Assembly: GCA_029783825.1 (NCBI GenBank)
Contig: JAREIK010016256.1
Location: 62,001-126,000 of the forward strand
DNA from: Sapria himalayana
Taxonomy: Eukaryota; Streptophyta; Magnoliopsida; Malpighiales; Rafflesiaceae
Length of the DNA: 64,000 nucleotides
Reading direction: 5' to 3'
This document shows, piece after piece, positions 1 to 10,850 of the stretch (positions are counted from its first letter, which is position 1; every line of letters begins with the position of its first letter). Under the pieces are notes generated by a model that worked only from the letters and a program-made list of their open reading frames with translations, searched no databases and was not told the DNA's origin. A program made the translations under genes and the position numbers.

Positions 1-2896
1 TTAAATAATTTATTTTTTAAACAAAAACAGAAACTTATAAAAAAAAGCAAAACATTAAAAAAATTATTATTTAGTATAATAATTTTCTTTGATTTGAATA
101 AATTTAGATTTTGCAAATACATTTTAAATAATAACTATTTTATTAATAATAGTTTATTAATTTATTTTTTGATCAAAATTATAATATCTAGCAATATAAT
201 TATTTATATTGAATTTAAATGAATTAAAATAATGAATATTATTATAAATAAATATTATATTTATATTTGAAAAAAATTTAAAAATTATTATATTTTCAAA
301 GATATAATCTTCAAAAATTAGAAAAAATAATACAAATAAATTTTTTGCTATATCATTGTTTAAATAAAACATATAAACAACTAAATGCATAAACACTTAA
401 ACATCTAAACTCCTAAACACAAAATTCCCTATATATTAAAATCTTTAAACTCATAAACCTTCAATATAATTTAAATAATTTATTAAAAAATTAATTACAA
501 AATAAATTATGAGTGATACAAATATAATTTTAATAATTTATTTTTCATCAAAAAAATATATAAGCTTCTAAAAAGAAGGAAAAACTAAAAAACAAAAATT
601 TTTATTTTGTAAGAAATTTTACTTGGATTTTGAATAATTTTAGGTTTTGCAATTATATTTTAATTTATATCCATCATAATAATAATAACATATTAATTTA
701 TTTTTTGATAATTGATATCATATCTATCAATAAAATTATTTATATTTAGTTTATATTATATATAATTATAATGATTATTATTACTAAATATTGTATTCAT
801 AGTTTTTAAAAATTTTAAAATTATTATATTGTCAAATGTTAATACCTTTAAAAATGTGAAAAAATATCAAAAATAATTTTTTTGTTATTTCATTGTTTAA
901 ACAAAACCAATAAACCACTAAATGCCTAAAAACATAAATCGCTAAAGTCCTAAATGACAAAACCTCTAAATACTTAAAATATTAAACTTATATACTATAA
1001 TAAATCTCATTTTAATTTTTTTTAAATATAATTTTATATTTTTATTTTAATTATTTATCTGTTTTTTTTATAGAATATATAATTACAAAATAAATTATTA
1101 GTGAGACAGATATAATTTAAATTAATCTGGTATACCTTAAATAATAAAGAATAAATCTCATTTTTTCATTATAAATTTAAATATTCATTTTAATTATTTA
1201 TTTGTTTATTTTTATATAAATATTAATTAAAAAATAAATTATGAGTTAGACAAATTTAATTTATATAAATAATTTTTCATCAAAAAAATATAGATAAACT
1301 TATTAAAAAAAATAATTAAAATCAAAAAATTATTATATAGTAATATAATTTGCTTTACTTCTAAATCATTATAGGTTTTGTAATTAAATTTTTATTGATA
1401 TCTATCTTATTAATAATAAATTATTAATTTATTTTTTGATCATTATTAGAATATTTATCAATAATATTGTTTATATTGAATTTATAAGATATATAAATAT
1501 AATGATTATTATAACTAAATATTGAATTCACATTTGAAAAAAATTTAAAAATTATTATATTTTCAAAGGTCATAACCTTTGAAAATATAAAAAAATAATA
1601 TATATAATTTTTTTTGTTATTTTAATTATTAAATAAAACCTATAAACCACTAAATACATACATAGTTAAATTAGTAAACTCCTAAAGCCCGTAATACCTA
1701 AATACATAAACCATTAAACTGCTATATACTACTTTAATAATTAAGAAATCTAATTTTTATTTCAATTTATTATAATTTTTATTATTCATTTTAGTTATTT
1801 ATTAGTTTATTATTACATAAATTTTTATTACAAAAAATATTATGAGTGCGACAAATATAATTTAAATAATTTATTTTTAATAAAAAAAATATACGCTTAT
1901 AACAAAGTAAAAATTTAAATATTAAAAATTATTATCCAATAATAATTTTTACTTTAATTTTGAATCAATTTGGGTCTTGTAAATATTTTTTAATTAATAT
2001 CTATCTTATTATTAATAGTTTATTAATTTAATTTTTGATCATTATTATAATATCTATCAATAAAATTGTTTATATTTAATTTATATGATATATAATTATT
2101 AAAATTATTATAACTAAATATTGTATTCACATTTCAAAAATTTGTAAATATTATTATATTTTCAAAGGTTATAACCTATGAAAATGATAAAAAATTACAA
2201 AATTTGTTTAGTTAATTTATTGTTTAAATAAAACCTATAAACCACTAAATGCCTAAAAACTTGAATCACTAAACACATATACAACAAAGCCTCTAAATAC
2301 TTAAACTATTAAATTGGTATACATTAATAATAAATAATAAATCTCATTTTAATTTTTATTCAGTATAATTTTAAATTTTTATTTTAATTATTTATCAGTT
2401 TATTTTTATAGAAATATTAATTACAAAATAAATTTGAGACAGATATAATTAATGTTAAACTCGTATACCCTAAATAATAAATAATAAATCTCATTTTTTT
2501 TCATTATAATTTTAGATATTCTTTTTAATTATTTATTTGTTTATTTTTATATAAATATTAATTAAAAAATAAATTATAAGTTAGTCAAATATAATTTATG
2601 TAAATTATTTTTAATCAAAAAAATATATATAAACTTTTTAAAATATAAATAAAATTACAAAACAAAAAATTATTATATAGTAATTAATTTTGCTTTGCTT
2701 ATAAATCATTTTATGTTTTGTAATTATATTTTAATTGATATTTATCTTATTAATAATAGATTATTAATTTATTTTTTGATCATTATTAGAATATTAATCA
2801 CTAAAATTATTTATATTGAATTTATATGATATATAAATATAATGATTATTATAACTAAATATTGAATTCACTTTTGAAAAAAATTTAAAAATTATT

Positions 2897-2928
2897 ATAT
2901 TTTCAAAGGTTATAACCTTTGAAAATAT
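2897..2928. repeat. perfect 32-bp palindrome of the satellite monomer
   Basis: This is a perfect inverted repeat with 16-bp arms (ATATTTTCAAAGGTTA and its complement) and no spacer. It is the best-preserved dyad in block 1. The same site recurs, perfect or nearly so, in most of the roughly 65 monomers of the window. Its function is unknown. It could extrude as a cruciform or bind a dimeric protein, but the sequence shows only the symmetry. Confidence 0.95.
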
Positions 2929-2988
2929 CAAAAAATAATAAAAATAAATTTTTCGTTATTTTATTTTTTAAATAAAACCTATAAACCA

Positions 2989-2996
2989 CTCAATGC
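2989..2996. repeat. left 8-bp target site duplication of hAT copy A
   Basis: CTCAATGC directly precedes the left terminal repeat. The right copy at 11433-11440 is CTAAATGC, one mismatch away. An 8-bp duplication is the hallmark of hAT integration. Confidence 0.85.
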
Positions 2997-3970
2997 TATG
3001 GGGTGCTCATGGGACGGGACGAGATGAGGATTACAAATCTCACTCCCTTCCCACAGTTTGGAGATTTATTTTTGAATATCCAGACCCATCCCATGGGTTG
3101 AAAATATCGAGATGGGACGGGACGGAGATTGGGGATTTTGGGTAGGAGAAAACGGGTCCGGGACGGAACGGAGTTCGGACATTTTTTTCAATTTATTTTT
3201 TTCAAACCAGCCAAGTTAGTTCATGTCGAAACCTTTTGTTGTACCATTTATCATACCTTAGTTATGTATCTTTCAAACTCAAATTGGGCCAATTTTTTTT
3301 TGTCAATTAGGCTGAATACCACAAACTAGTTTCATTTCCTTGTCAAAAGCTTTGATGTGCAGAAAAAGATAGAAATATTAAATAGAACGGGATCAAGTTG
3401 TGTGATTAATTTGGTTCTTTGTTTTGTCACAAGTTGGCTTTGTTCAGCCGAGTGAAAGTTAACCATAATAGCAATACTACATTTTTTAAATAATTACTTA
3501 AGATATTAAGGAATAGCTAAAGATGACCACAAATATTAGCAGTATCAAATACTACTTAAGTAATTGCTAAAATAAGGCAGCTTAATATAACAAAAAAAAT
3601 TCAACTAATAACAACCATGATAATAATCATTTCAAAGGTCCATCCCGTAACAGCAATGAAAATCCAAACCCAATTAATTATCTCTTCTACAACTCCTCCC
3701 TTTTCTTCCTCCACTATAGAAGGACAACCAAAGATGAAAACATGTTAATCATGTAGACATAAATTTCTAAGATGAAAGAGTAATAAAAAAACAAAATATT
3801 ACCTTATAAAATTTAATACACTCATTCCAAATTTAGTTGGCCAACTATAGTTGGAAGAATATTTGGATCTTGAGACCCCTCTAAAAATTGTAATGAACAA
3901 TATTTTTATTAAATTGAATGAATAAAATAAGTAAAAGTGAAATTAAAATTTTCAAGATTTGTATACTAAC
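2997..3970. other. hAT copy A 3' noncoding and subterminal region
   Basis: This is the transposon end downstream of the transposase. Positions 2997-3170 are rich in GGGACGGGA-like subterminal repeats, probably old transposase-binding sites by analogy with other hAT ends. The rest aligns with copy C 58373-59273. Copy A carries about 60 bp near 3350-3425 that copy C lacks, next to a shared AAAGCTT; either an insertion in A or a deletion in C fits. No gene is seen. The short ORF at 3129-3329 is not supported as coding. Confidence 0.75.
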
Positions 3971-4369
3971 CTGATTCATTATCATCAATATCTTGAACTA
4001 ATTCTTCAATTTCAATAAGTTTGTTTGAGCTTCTCAACTAATCTTGTAGACATATGAGAACTTCAGCTGTAATAGGTTTTAAAGAACTCCTAAATTTATC
4101 TAAAGTTCTCCCCCCAGTGATAAATGTAGATTCGTAGGCCATAGTAGATGCTTGGATAGAAATACATCCCTTTCTTCATTTGCCAAAGAAGGATACCTAA
4201 CCTCATCTACCTTCCACCAGTTTAGAAGATCAAAATCAATTCTATTTTTTTCAATTTGTCCTCCCAGTACCTATCCAACTCTTCCAAAGCTGCAACTTCT
4301 TGTTCTTTCTCCAATTAAACAAAAAAATTCATCAACATAAGTATCACTACCATCAAAGTAATCATCATT
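3971..4369 (-). pseudogene. hAT transposase, C-terminal (hATC) segment, copy A
   Basis: This minus-strand segment corresponds to the hATC dimerisation region that is better preserved in copy C (59274-59792). It includes the stretch aligned to the ELHRYL, LLNWW and RYPSL motifs and the tail ending in LQDWLR. Frameshifts and stops prevent continuous translation. The lower-coordinate boundary is a likely splice donor: on the minus strand the sequence reads CAGGTTAGTATAC, so a small last exon may have followed. The other end is cut by the ATT target duplication of the CACTA element, and the coding sequence resumes at 9125. Confidence 0.8.
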
Positions 4370-4386
4370 CTCTACAACAAAATAGC

Positions 4387-4640
4387 AAATTAATTATGCT
4401 TTATATCTTGACGCTTTCATAAAATGTCATTATTCTATTTGTAATTAGACATTTAATGACATTTTTATAAAAGTGTCATTATTTGGAAAATGTATTAAGT
4501 TTTTATGGCACTTACTAGAAGTGTCATTATAACTACATCAAAACTTAAAATTAATGATGCTTTATATCTTGACGTTTTTATAAAATGTCATTATTATATT
4601 TGTAAGTAGACATTTAATGGCACTTGCTAGATGTGTCATT
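4387..4640. repeat. CACTA left subterminal repeats (two ~95-bp direct copies)
   Basis: A unit beginning AAATTAATTATGCTTTATAT at 4387 is repeated from 4548 with few changes. Each unit contains several TGTCATT/AATGACA blocks. Arrays like this are the usual transposase-binding zones of CACTA elements. Confidence 0.8.
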
Positions 4641-5104
4641 CTTAAGACTAATAAGTTAGGAAAATTGCTTAACTCCTTAAAAATTTCCAAGGAAAAAGGG
4701 GTTGAAAATTATAAACCTTGTCACTTTTATTAGTGTCATGGATGTGAAAAAATTAATTTTGAATTTATAGATTTGTAACAAATTTCTTATTTATTTTTTT
4801 TAATATGTAATAATAATTTTATTTTTACTCTAGATTAATAAAAAAAACTATCAAATTTTAGTTCAAAATTTTTTATTAAAAATAAACAGAAACTTATGAT
4901 AAAATTAAAAAATATCTAAATATTTATACATTCAAAATTGCGGTTTTTATTTATAAAATAAGTAATAATATTTAATTTTAAAATATAATTTGTTAATATT
5001 TAATTTATCCCTTAGAGAAATAAAAATAAAATCTAAATATAAGGTGATTTAATATAATTATGTGAAAAATTTAATATTATTTTTAACTTAATTATATTGA
5101 ATAA

Positions 5105-5215
5105 TCTATCGCTAGAAAGAGTTGCGCTTCTTCTTCATCACGTTCGGCCAATTCCAACAGCACGGGTTCAAGCTCGCGTCTTCGAAATCATTGGCCATAT
5201 TTGCAGCATCCTGTA
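5105..5215 (+). other. exon-like fragment, possibly captured by the CACTA element
   Basis: This stretch has much higher GC content than its surroundings and runs into a good splice-donor context (CATCCTGTAAGTTTCTCC near 5206-5223). One frame is open and serine-rich (…KSCASSSSRSANS…) and another is open without that bias. I do not recognise a protein family. A second balanced-composition stretch follows at about 5400-5600. Both fit captured gene fragments, which are common in plant CACTA elements, but the source gene is unknown and there is no complete coding sequence. Confidence 0.35.
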
Positions 5216-5863
5216 AGTTTCTCCATTAAGTTTATAATTGTATCAGCTCTTCGATATCGTTAACCTAATTAATGAATGTGAATGTGTTCCGAGTAATTTA
5301 GCATAAAACATAGTATTATAAACAGAGGACGATTCCTTGAGAATCCATCCCATGAAAGAGCTAATCTTATAACTTAGCATAAAAAACTATACATAAAAGG
5401 CAGAAGCCCAAGAGTAATTTAGCTCTATTTGTCGGGGGCAATCGGCGAGAACAACAGAAGAGTTGGGCTCAACTGACACAATAAGCGCTGCCTTTGTTGG
5501 AAACCATTTCCTTCGCCGGAGAATACCAATCCACGGTGTCGAGGCCATTTGTTAGTTTGGCACTAGTCATTTCTGGGATTCTGTCTCGAGGAAAGTGGTG
5601 ATTTGAAAATTCTTATTTCTATCTCTGATTCAATGCTAACTTCTTCTCCAACTTATTTTTCTTATGACAATTCGAGTTCTCTCTAGTACCCAAACATTAA
5701 AAATTCTACCTTATGACAATTCTGCCTTATGAAAGATAGATATATTTTACTTATGACAATTCTGCCTTATGTCATATTCTTATATTGTAAAAAAGAAACA
5801 TTAAAAATTATAGAACATCAATTGAACTTGGGCCTAAACATAATGCTGAGCTTAGCTTGGATA

Positions 5864-5891
5864 TTCTAGAATCTTCTAGAATCTTCTAGAA
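5864..5891. promoter_or_regulatory. perfect six-unit heat-shock element (TTCnnGAA array)
   Basis: TTCTAGAATC is repeated so that TTC and GAA alternate every 5 bp, giving six correctly phased nTTCn/nGAAn units. This is the binding consensus for trimeric heat-shock factors. It lies inside the CACTA element, in a 5780-6030 stretch that resembles a copia LTR (an AATGAAATAGAAA tract follows). Heat-responsive copia elements of the ONSEN type have such arrays in their LTRs. Whether this one is or was active is inference. Confidence 0.6.
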
Positions 5892-5899
5892 TCAACATT

Positions 5900-6960
5900 A
5901 TTGTGGCACTGGACATTGTGTAACTCCCTTATGTCATAATCTTTCAGAACCTTTCCTTCAATGACATATTATATCAATGAAATAGAAATTAAATCTTGGA
6001 GTAGTCTTGTTTGATATGTTCTTTTTGTAGATATTGAAGCTTATTGATTACATCAAGCTCAATCTCATGGCTTAGTTCATCAGCTACCATGTTAGTCTTT
6101 TCTAACTTATAATTCAAACACAATAAACTTTTACTAGAAACTCCAATCATTGAGCTTTTTTTAAGTGATTTTCTATTGTGTTTGAAAATAAATTAATTGT
6201 ATATTATTCATGCTCACCAAGAGACGAGAACCTATATGGTAATGTCCCCATGCAAGTTAGTAGTGAATTATAATGATTATTTCTTTTTCTTGAATTATTA
6301 TTTGACATTTTATTTACTAACTTTTTTGAGATATTTTGTATGTATTCACTATTGTGTTATGCATAATTGAGTATTTTTTATAGAGATTTTAATAAATATA
6401 TATTTTGAGAAAATTTGTTGAATATTAGTGAAATTCGAGTTATCTTTAGTGACATTTGTAGACTTGATGGAGTGAAGACATTTCTCATTATATGAAAGAA
6501 TTACCTAATTTCTTTCTTTTATGCATTGATATTTGAGAGCAATGTAAACTTTCATTTGCTCTCTAATGATTACTTTTTGGCTTCTTTCAACTCTAGACTT
6601 CAATTGGAGTGAGATTCATTAAGATTGTGGTTGGACTTCTATTTAACAAATAAATAGAAGTGTCGATACTTTGGCTTATAAGTATATTGGAAGAATCTTT
6701 TGAGGCATAATGGGCCTAGGACATCTTTATTATCACATGATTCTTCTTCTTTACAACATCATCATTATAGTGAGAAATTTATGGAGTTGTGAATTATCTA
6801 TGAATTCATTTTTATTCACAATAGAAGACAAAATGCTTAGAGAGTGACTCTTTCCATTTGTCACTTTTAACTTTTAAGTACTTTTATTATATTTTGGAGT
6901 ATCTTTCAATTAAGTTTTGAAACTTCTTAGATATTAAGTATACTTTAGATTTTTATATAA
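5900..6960. other. CACTA interior, no recognised gene
   Basis: This is AT-rich, non-satellite sequence without a convincing ORF. Positions 5900-6030 could be the rest of an LTR-like segment beside the heat-shock element. Nothing else could be assigned. Confidence 0.4.
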
Positions 6961-6981
6961 TAAAGTAAACTCACATCATTC

Positions 6982-7922
6982 TTAAATAACCATGTACAAA
7001 CAATATGAAATAGTTATTATTCGTATAGAATAATACAAACATTTATCCACAAATATATAAGTGATCCAAGTCAAGAATATAATGGTATGTCTTATCAACC
7101 CCTTTTGGGAATGATTGCATGGATTATTTACCCTTAGCATATAATCCACAATCAATATTTTATATTTCAATATTAAGGGACTGCCCATTCACCAAATTGC
7201 TTTGACTATGAAGCTTAAAGCATTTATAATTCATGTTTCCATACCTTATGTGCCATAAGTTAGACTATTTTACTTCATGCATGTTCAATGTAGAATCGAT
7301 TCTTGAGTTGAGGTTGATATCTTTCAATTTCAGGACATCATCACCTTCCAAAGTATACTTCTTGATTCCTTATCACATATAGTATAGTTATTCTCTTAAT
7401 GTATCAATTTATAATCCTTCTCTATTAATTGGCTTATTCTTAGTAGATTTTTATCTAGTTCTTGAATTAATAGTACATCTTCATAAAGCTCTTCTCCGAT
7501 AGATGTTTTTACTTTCATTTTACTTTTCCCATCAATAAATACTAGTTGTTTATTTCTCATCTCTATGCAAGTCCATGGAAAAAATTGTTTCTAGACATGT
7601 GATTAGTACATCTATTATCTAGAAACCATACATTGAATATCTATTTTTGGGAACTAAAATAGACATAGAATAGACTTTCTTCACTTGGTTTTTCTTTAAT
7701 ACAATTAGCTTGTTTATGATTGTTAATTTTGTAATCTATTTATAGATGCTTAATTTTTTTATAGTTAAAATATTGAGGTTTTGAATTATACAATAAAACT
7801 TTCTCAACATAGCTATTCTTCTTACATATATTACAGCTACAAGAAGAGTAAACATCATCTACTAATAAAATTTTGAACATCTTTAGAATAAATGTGAAGC
7901 TCTGATTAAAAAGTAGCATCAA
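6982..7922 (-). pseudogene. Ty1/copia gag-pol fragment inside the CACTA element
   Basis: Read on the minus strand, the order is that of a copia polyprotein. First comes a degenerate CCHC knuckle (CNICKKNSYVEK, near 7815-7845), then a protease-like region where the DTG triad has become DNR followed by CTNHMS (near 7591-7620). A GAG-pre-integrase motif, LWHLRYGNMNY, lies near 7200-7255. Finally a decayed start of the integrase zinc-binding region has a GK…FPKG pattern near 7085-7135. Reverse transcriptase and RNase H are absent, and stops interrupt the frame. It is a truncated relic. Whether the CACTA element captured it or the retrotransposon inserted and was then truncated cannot be told here, since no flanking LTR pair is evident. 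Confidence 0.72.
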
Positions 7923-7989
7923 ATAAGTTTTGGAAATGTCTCATTAGTCTTTGCTCAAATAGTTTGAGTGAGTTTTTTGATGCTCAAAT

Positions 7990-8820
7990 AATTAGCATCA
8001 AATGCCCTTGGATTCCTGTTTAGATTTAATTCAGAGTAAAACTAGGGGTGAAAGTGTAAGTTTTTTGTTTCATTCTCTTCATTTTTATTGATTTCTTTGT
8101 ACTTGGATGTAGAGTTTGTAGAATCATATCATATTAGAAAGTTATTTTCATGGATGCTTTCTTCTCCATTGCATTTCTGCCTTTTAGAGGATATGTTTCG
8201 TTTTCACTCCTCCCAATACTAGCTTGAATTTGATCTTCTCTTGTTCTCGAAAGATAGAAATTGTAGTTAATTACTATTGTCATCAGTTTCTACACGGCTT
8301 TGATTTACAAACGGTGGAAAGTGGAGTTGTACATGGCTTATGCATCATATCTTCGACATCGTGTTTAGTGTTGCTATTTTGTGAAGTTTAATTAGTTATG
8401 TTTGCATCATTCTATGCAGATTTTGTGATGTTGGTGCTGGCTTTGTCATTGATTTTTCCTTAGTTGAGTTATCTGCTACCTATTTTCAGGCTACAATTCT
8501 GCCACATAGTTATAATGATTTCTTTTCCATTTCCCATTTTCAAGCTCAGTCTCCAGTTCATATTGTAAGGTCCTATTTACTAATTACAAGAGATAAAGAG
8601 TGGACAATTCTTGTTGTTGGCTTTGAGCAGTTTAAGAAATGAATGTTGAAATTGTGTTATATTTTTTTTTGATTTGTAAGAAGTCTGAGTTCCCCTTTGT
8701 ACTTGAAAACTATATTCTTGGTATGGATTGTAAAAAATGTTGTTCTTATGTGCATGCAGTATTACAATAACAGTTGAAAATATATTTATAATAATTATTA
8801 AATTTAAATTTATTTAAATC
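7990..8820. other. CACTA interior, possibly transcribed-gene-derived sequence
   Basis: Composition is more balanced than the satellite (for example 8150-8580), with pyrimidine-rich tracts, but no frame stays open and no family is recognised. It may be intronic or UTR-like material captured by the CACTA element. Confidence 0.3.
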
Positions 8821-8883
8821 ATAATCTTCCTTGACACTTTTACAAAGTGTCATTGTTTAAAAAAAATTTATGATAGCTACAAC

Positions 8884-9018
8884 ATATAATGATGTTTTTT
8901 TGCAGTGTCGTATAATAATACCTTGACACTAAAATTAAGTGTCATTGTTAATAAAAATGACACTTTATTTTAGTGTCAAGGTATGATTCAATGACACTGC
9001 AAAAAAATGTCATTATAT
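8884..9018. repeat. ~65-bp-arm inverted repeat (hairpin) in the CACTA right subterminal region
   Basis: The two halves are near-perfect reverse complements. Shared arm elements in order are TTTTTTTGCAGTGTC, CCTTGACACTAAAAT and AAGTGTCATT, followed by a short A/T loop near 8948-8955 and then their complements. It is built from the same GTGTCATT unit as the rest of the subterminal zone. It could be a fold-back expansion of the transposase-binding repeats or a small MITE-like insertion. Confidence 0.85.
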
Positions 9019-9124
9019 GTATAGACTTTTTATGTCATGCTAGTGGATGACACTATCGATAAGCAGCATTATTTATATATAATGATGTTTTTAAGCGTCA
9101 TTGATTATGGTTTTTGTTGTAGTG

Positions 9125-10850
9125 ATTTTTTTTCAACACAGTAGAAGAGAAATCATCTTCTTTTGATTCATCTTCAGTTAAATTTTTATAATCAACTCAT
9201 TTAAAGCATTTAAAACCTTTTTCACCAAATATTTAGCCAATTCCTATCCATAATGCTAAGTGTACTTAACCTTGAGATATTTGAGCTTATATCTAGGATC
9301 CAATATTACTGCTACCAAAAAGATAATATTTGTTGACTGAAGAGAACCCCAATATTTGTTGAATTTATGCCTCATTTTCATACCCATTCCAGACACCATT
9401 GTATCTCCACTATTTTCACAAAGCTCAATTTTTTTCAAAATTCGAATAATCTCAGGAAAATAAACACTAGAGGTAGAATATTATGAGCTAGAAAATTTAC
9501 AAGTTACCTCATAAAAAGATTTCAAGAAACAAGCCAAAATTTTGGTGTTTGTTCAGTCTCTCTCAGTTGGAACGTTTGAACCAAACTCCTTCAAAAACCT
9601 TTTGTCTTTGTCCTCCAATTTATCAAATTCTTTTTGATATTTTATATCAATTTGTAGCATCAAATAAGTTGAATTCCATCTTGTAGGAAAATCTAATTGA
9701 AATGAAGATCCATATGTCAAGTTTGCTTCTTCAACACATAACTTAAACATATCTAATCTTTTAGGACTACTCCTCACATATTTAACCACACCTCTAATTT
9801 TTTGAATGGCACCCTTAGCTACTGCAATGCCATCTCTGACAATTAAGTTTAAGATATGAGCACAACATCTCATATGAAAATGCTAGCCTCTCAAAGGTAC
9901 AAAACATTTCTTCACAAGCCTTTTTTTCAATTGTTCAACTGCAACATAATTATTTGATGCATTGTCAACAGTAATGAACATCAACTTTCTCAAACCCCAT
10001 TCATTCATGTAAAACTCAATAGCATTTCTAATATTAACTCCAGAATGACTTTTAATTATACAAAAGTTTCAAAGCTTTTTATGCATATTCCATTGAGAAT
10101 CAATGAAATGAACAGTCAAATATATATAATACAAATTTAGAATGCTAGTCCAAGTGTCGGTAGTCAATGAAACTCTACAACAATGAGATGATATGCTATC
10201 AAATAATTTCTTCTTTTCCTTTCCAAACAAAGAAAATAATCGCTCAGTGTAGAGTGCTTCTATGGAATTTTAAATTGAGGCACACTAACTTCACAAAACT
10301 CCTTAAACTCATCCCTCTCAACAAAACAAAAAGGCAATTCATCTTTTATGATCATTTTCACCAAAGCCTCCCTAACTAGTTGTTGATCAGATTTCCAACA
10401 AGTTAATTTGTTATCCTCTGAACTAGTACCTTAAGTGAAACTCAACAAAGATTGTGACTTGTCTTTACCTTTGTGAGCTTCTATTAATTCTTTTTTATGT
10501 GGAAATTTCCTACAATTCTTTCTCAAGTATTTCCATAAACCCGAAGTACCTTTATCACTTTTTGCCAAGTATTCTTTCCTACACCATATACAAGCTGCCC
10601 TACCAGTTTCATTTCCCTCTGATATCTCATAAGTTTCCCAAACAGCAGACTTATACTTTTTATGAGCTTGAGGTTCAGATGTACATTGACTTTCTTTTAC
10701 ATTTGGAATTGAAGAACATGGCATAACAATAGGAGGGTCCATGAAAAAATTATGATTAGATTTACCAGTATTTTGATTATTTGAGAGGTGATCATCTTCA
10801 ATTTATTATATTTTTTGTTTACCGCTGGATTGTGCCTTCTGCATTGCCAT
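9125..10850 (-). pseudogene. hAT transposase, N-terminal and core segment, copy A
   Basis: On the minus strand the likely original start is the ATG at 10850-10848, with an alternative ATG at 10742. A BED-type zinc finger follows (AACIWCRKEY, then GTSGLWKYL and a distal Cys, near 10520-10625). The catalytic core has CCAHILNLIVRDG (near 9825-9870) and FPTRWNSTYLML (near 9655-9695). MRHKFNKYWG and VAVILDPRYKL lie at 9280-9390. The product would bind the element ends and catalyse cut-and-paste excision in the nucleus. It is dead. TAA codons at 10803-10808 and a TGA at 9553-9555, replacing the Trp of an RDW motif, are shared with other copies; a further TAA at about 10431 is private. The C-terminus is separated by the CACTA insertion. 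Confidence 0.9.

Larger units (their letters stand above)
1..2996 (+). repeat. AT-rich ~600-bp satellite array, block 1 (forward)
   Basis: Tandem monomers can be tracked by the dyad motif (half-arm ATTTTCAAAGGTTA), which recurs near 285, 828, 1558, 2159 and 2912, at spacings of about 540, 730, 600 and 750 bp. After each dyad comes a C-rich telomere-like run of CTAAA units, as at 380-470, 900-980, 1640-1730 and 2240-2310. Two of the longer monomers contain a second copy of a ~135-bp segment, as at 1130-1260. The first 1 kb matches the region starting near 51190, including the private spacer TTGATAATTGAT. Short ORFs here recur in every monomer and are not genes. The block ends at the target duplication of hAT copy A. 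Confidence 0.93.
4370..9124. mobile_element. non-autonomous CACTA (EnSpm-like) transposon nested in hAT copy A
   Basis: The right end, read inward, is CACTACAACAAAAACC. The left end is CTCTACAACAAAATAG, the CACTA core with one A-to-T change. A 3-bp duplication, ATT, flanks the element (4367-4369 and 9125-9127), as expected for CACTA elements. Copy C shows the uninterrupted site at 59670-59672. Subterminal zones are packed with GTGTCATT/AATGACAC units, typical of this superfamily. No CACTA transposase is present. The interior instead holds gene-like and copia-like pieces, so the element must have moved with an enzyme supplied in trans. Confidence 0.93.

Noticed and set aside
2997..3130. LTR retrotransposon ends at 2997 and 11432
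   Set aside because: The terminal repeats are short and inverted, with 8-bp target duplications and an internal BED/hAT transposase, so this is a DNA transposon.
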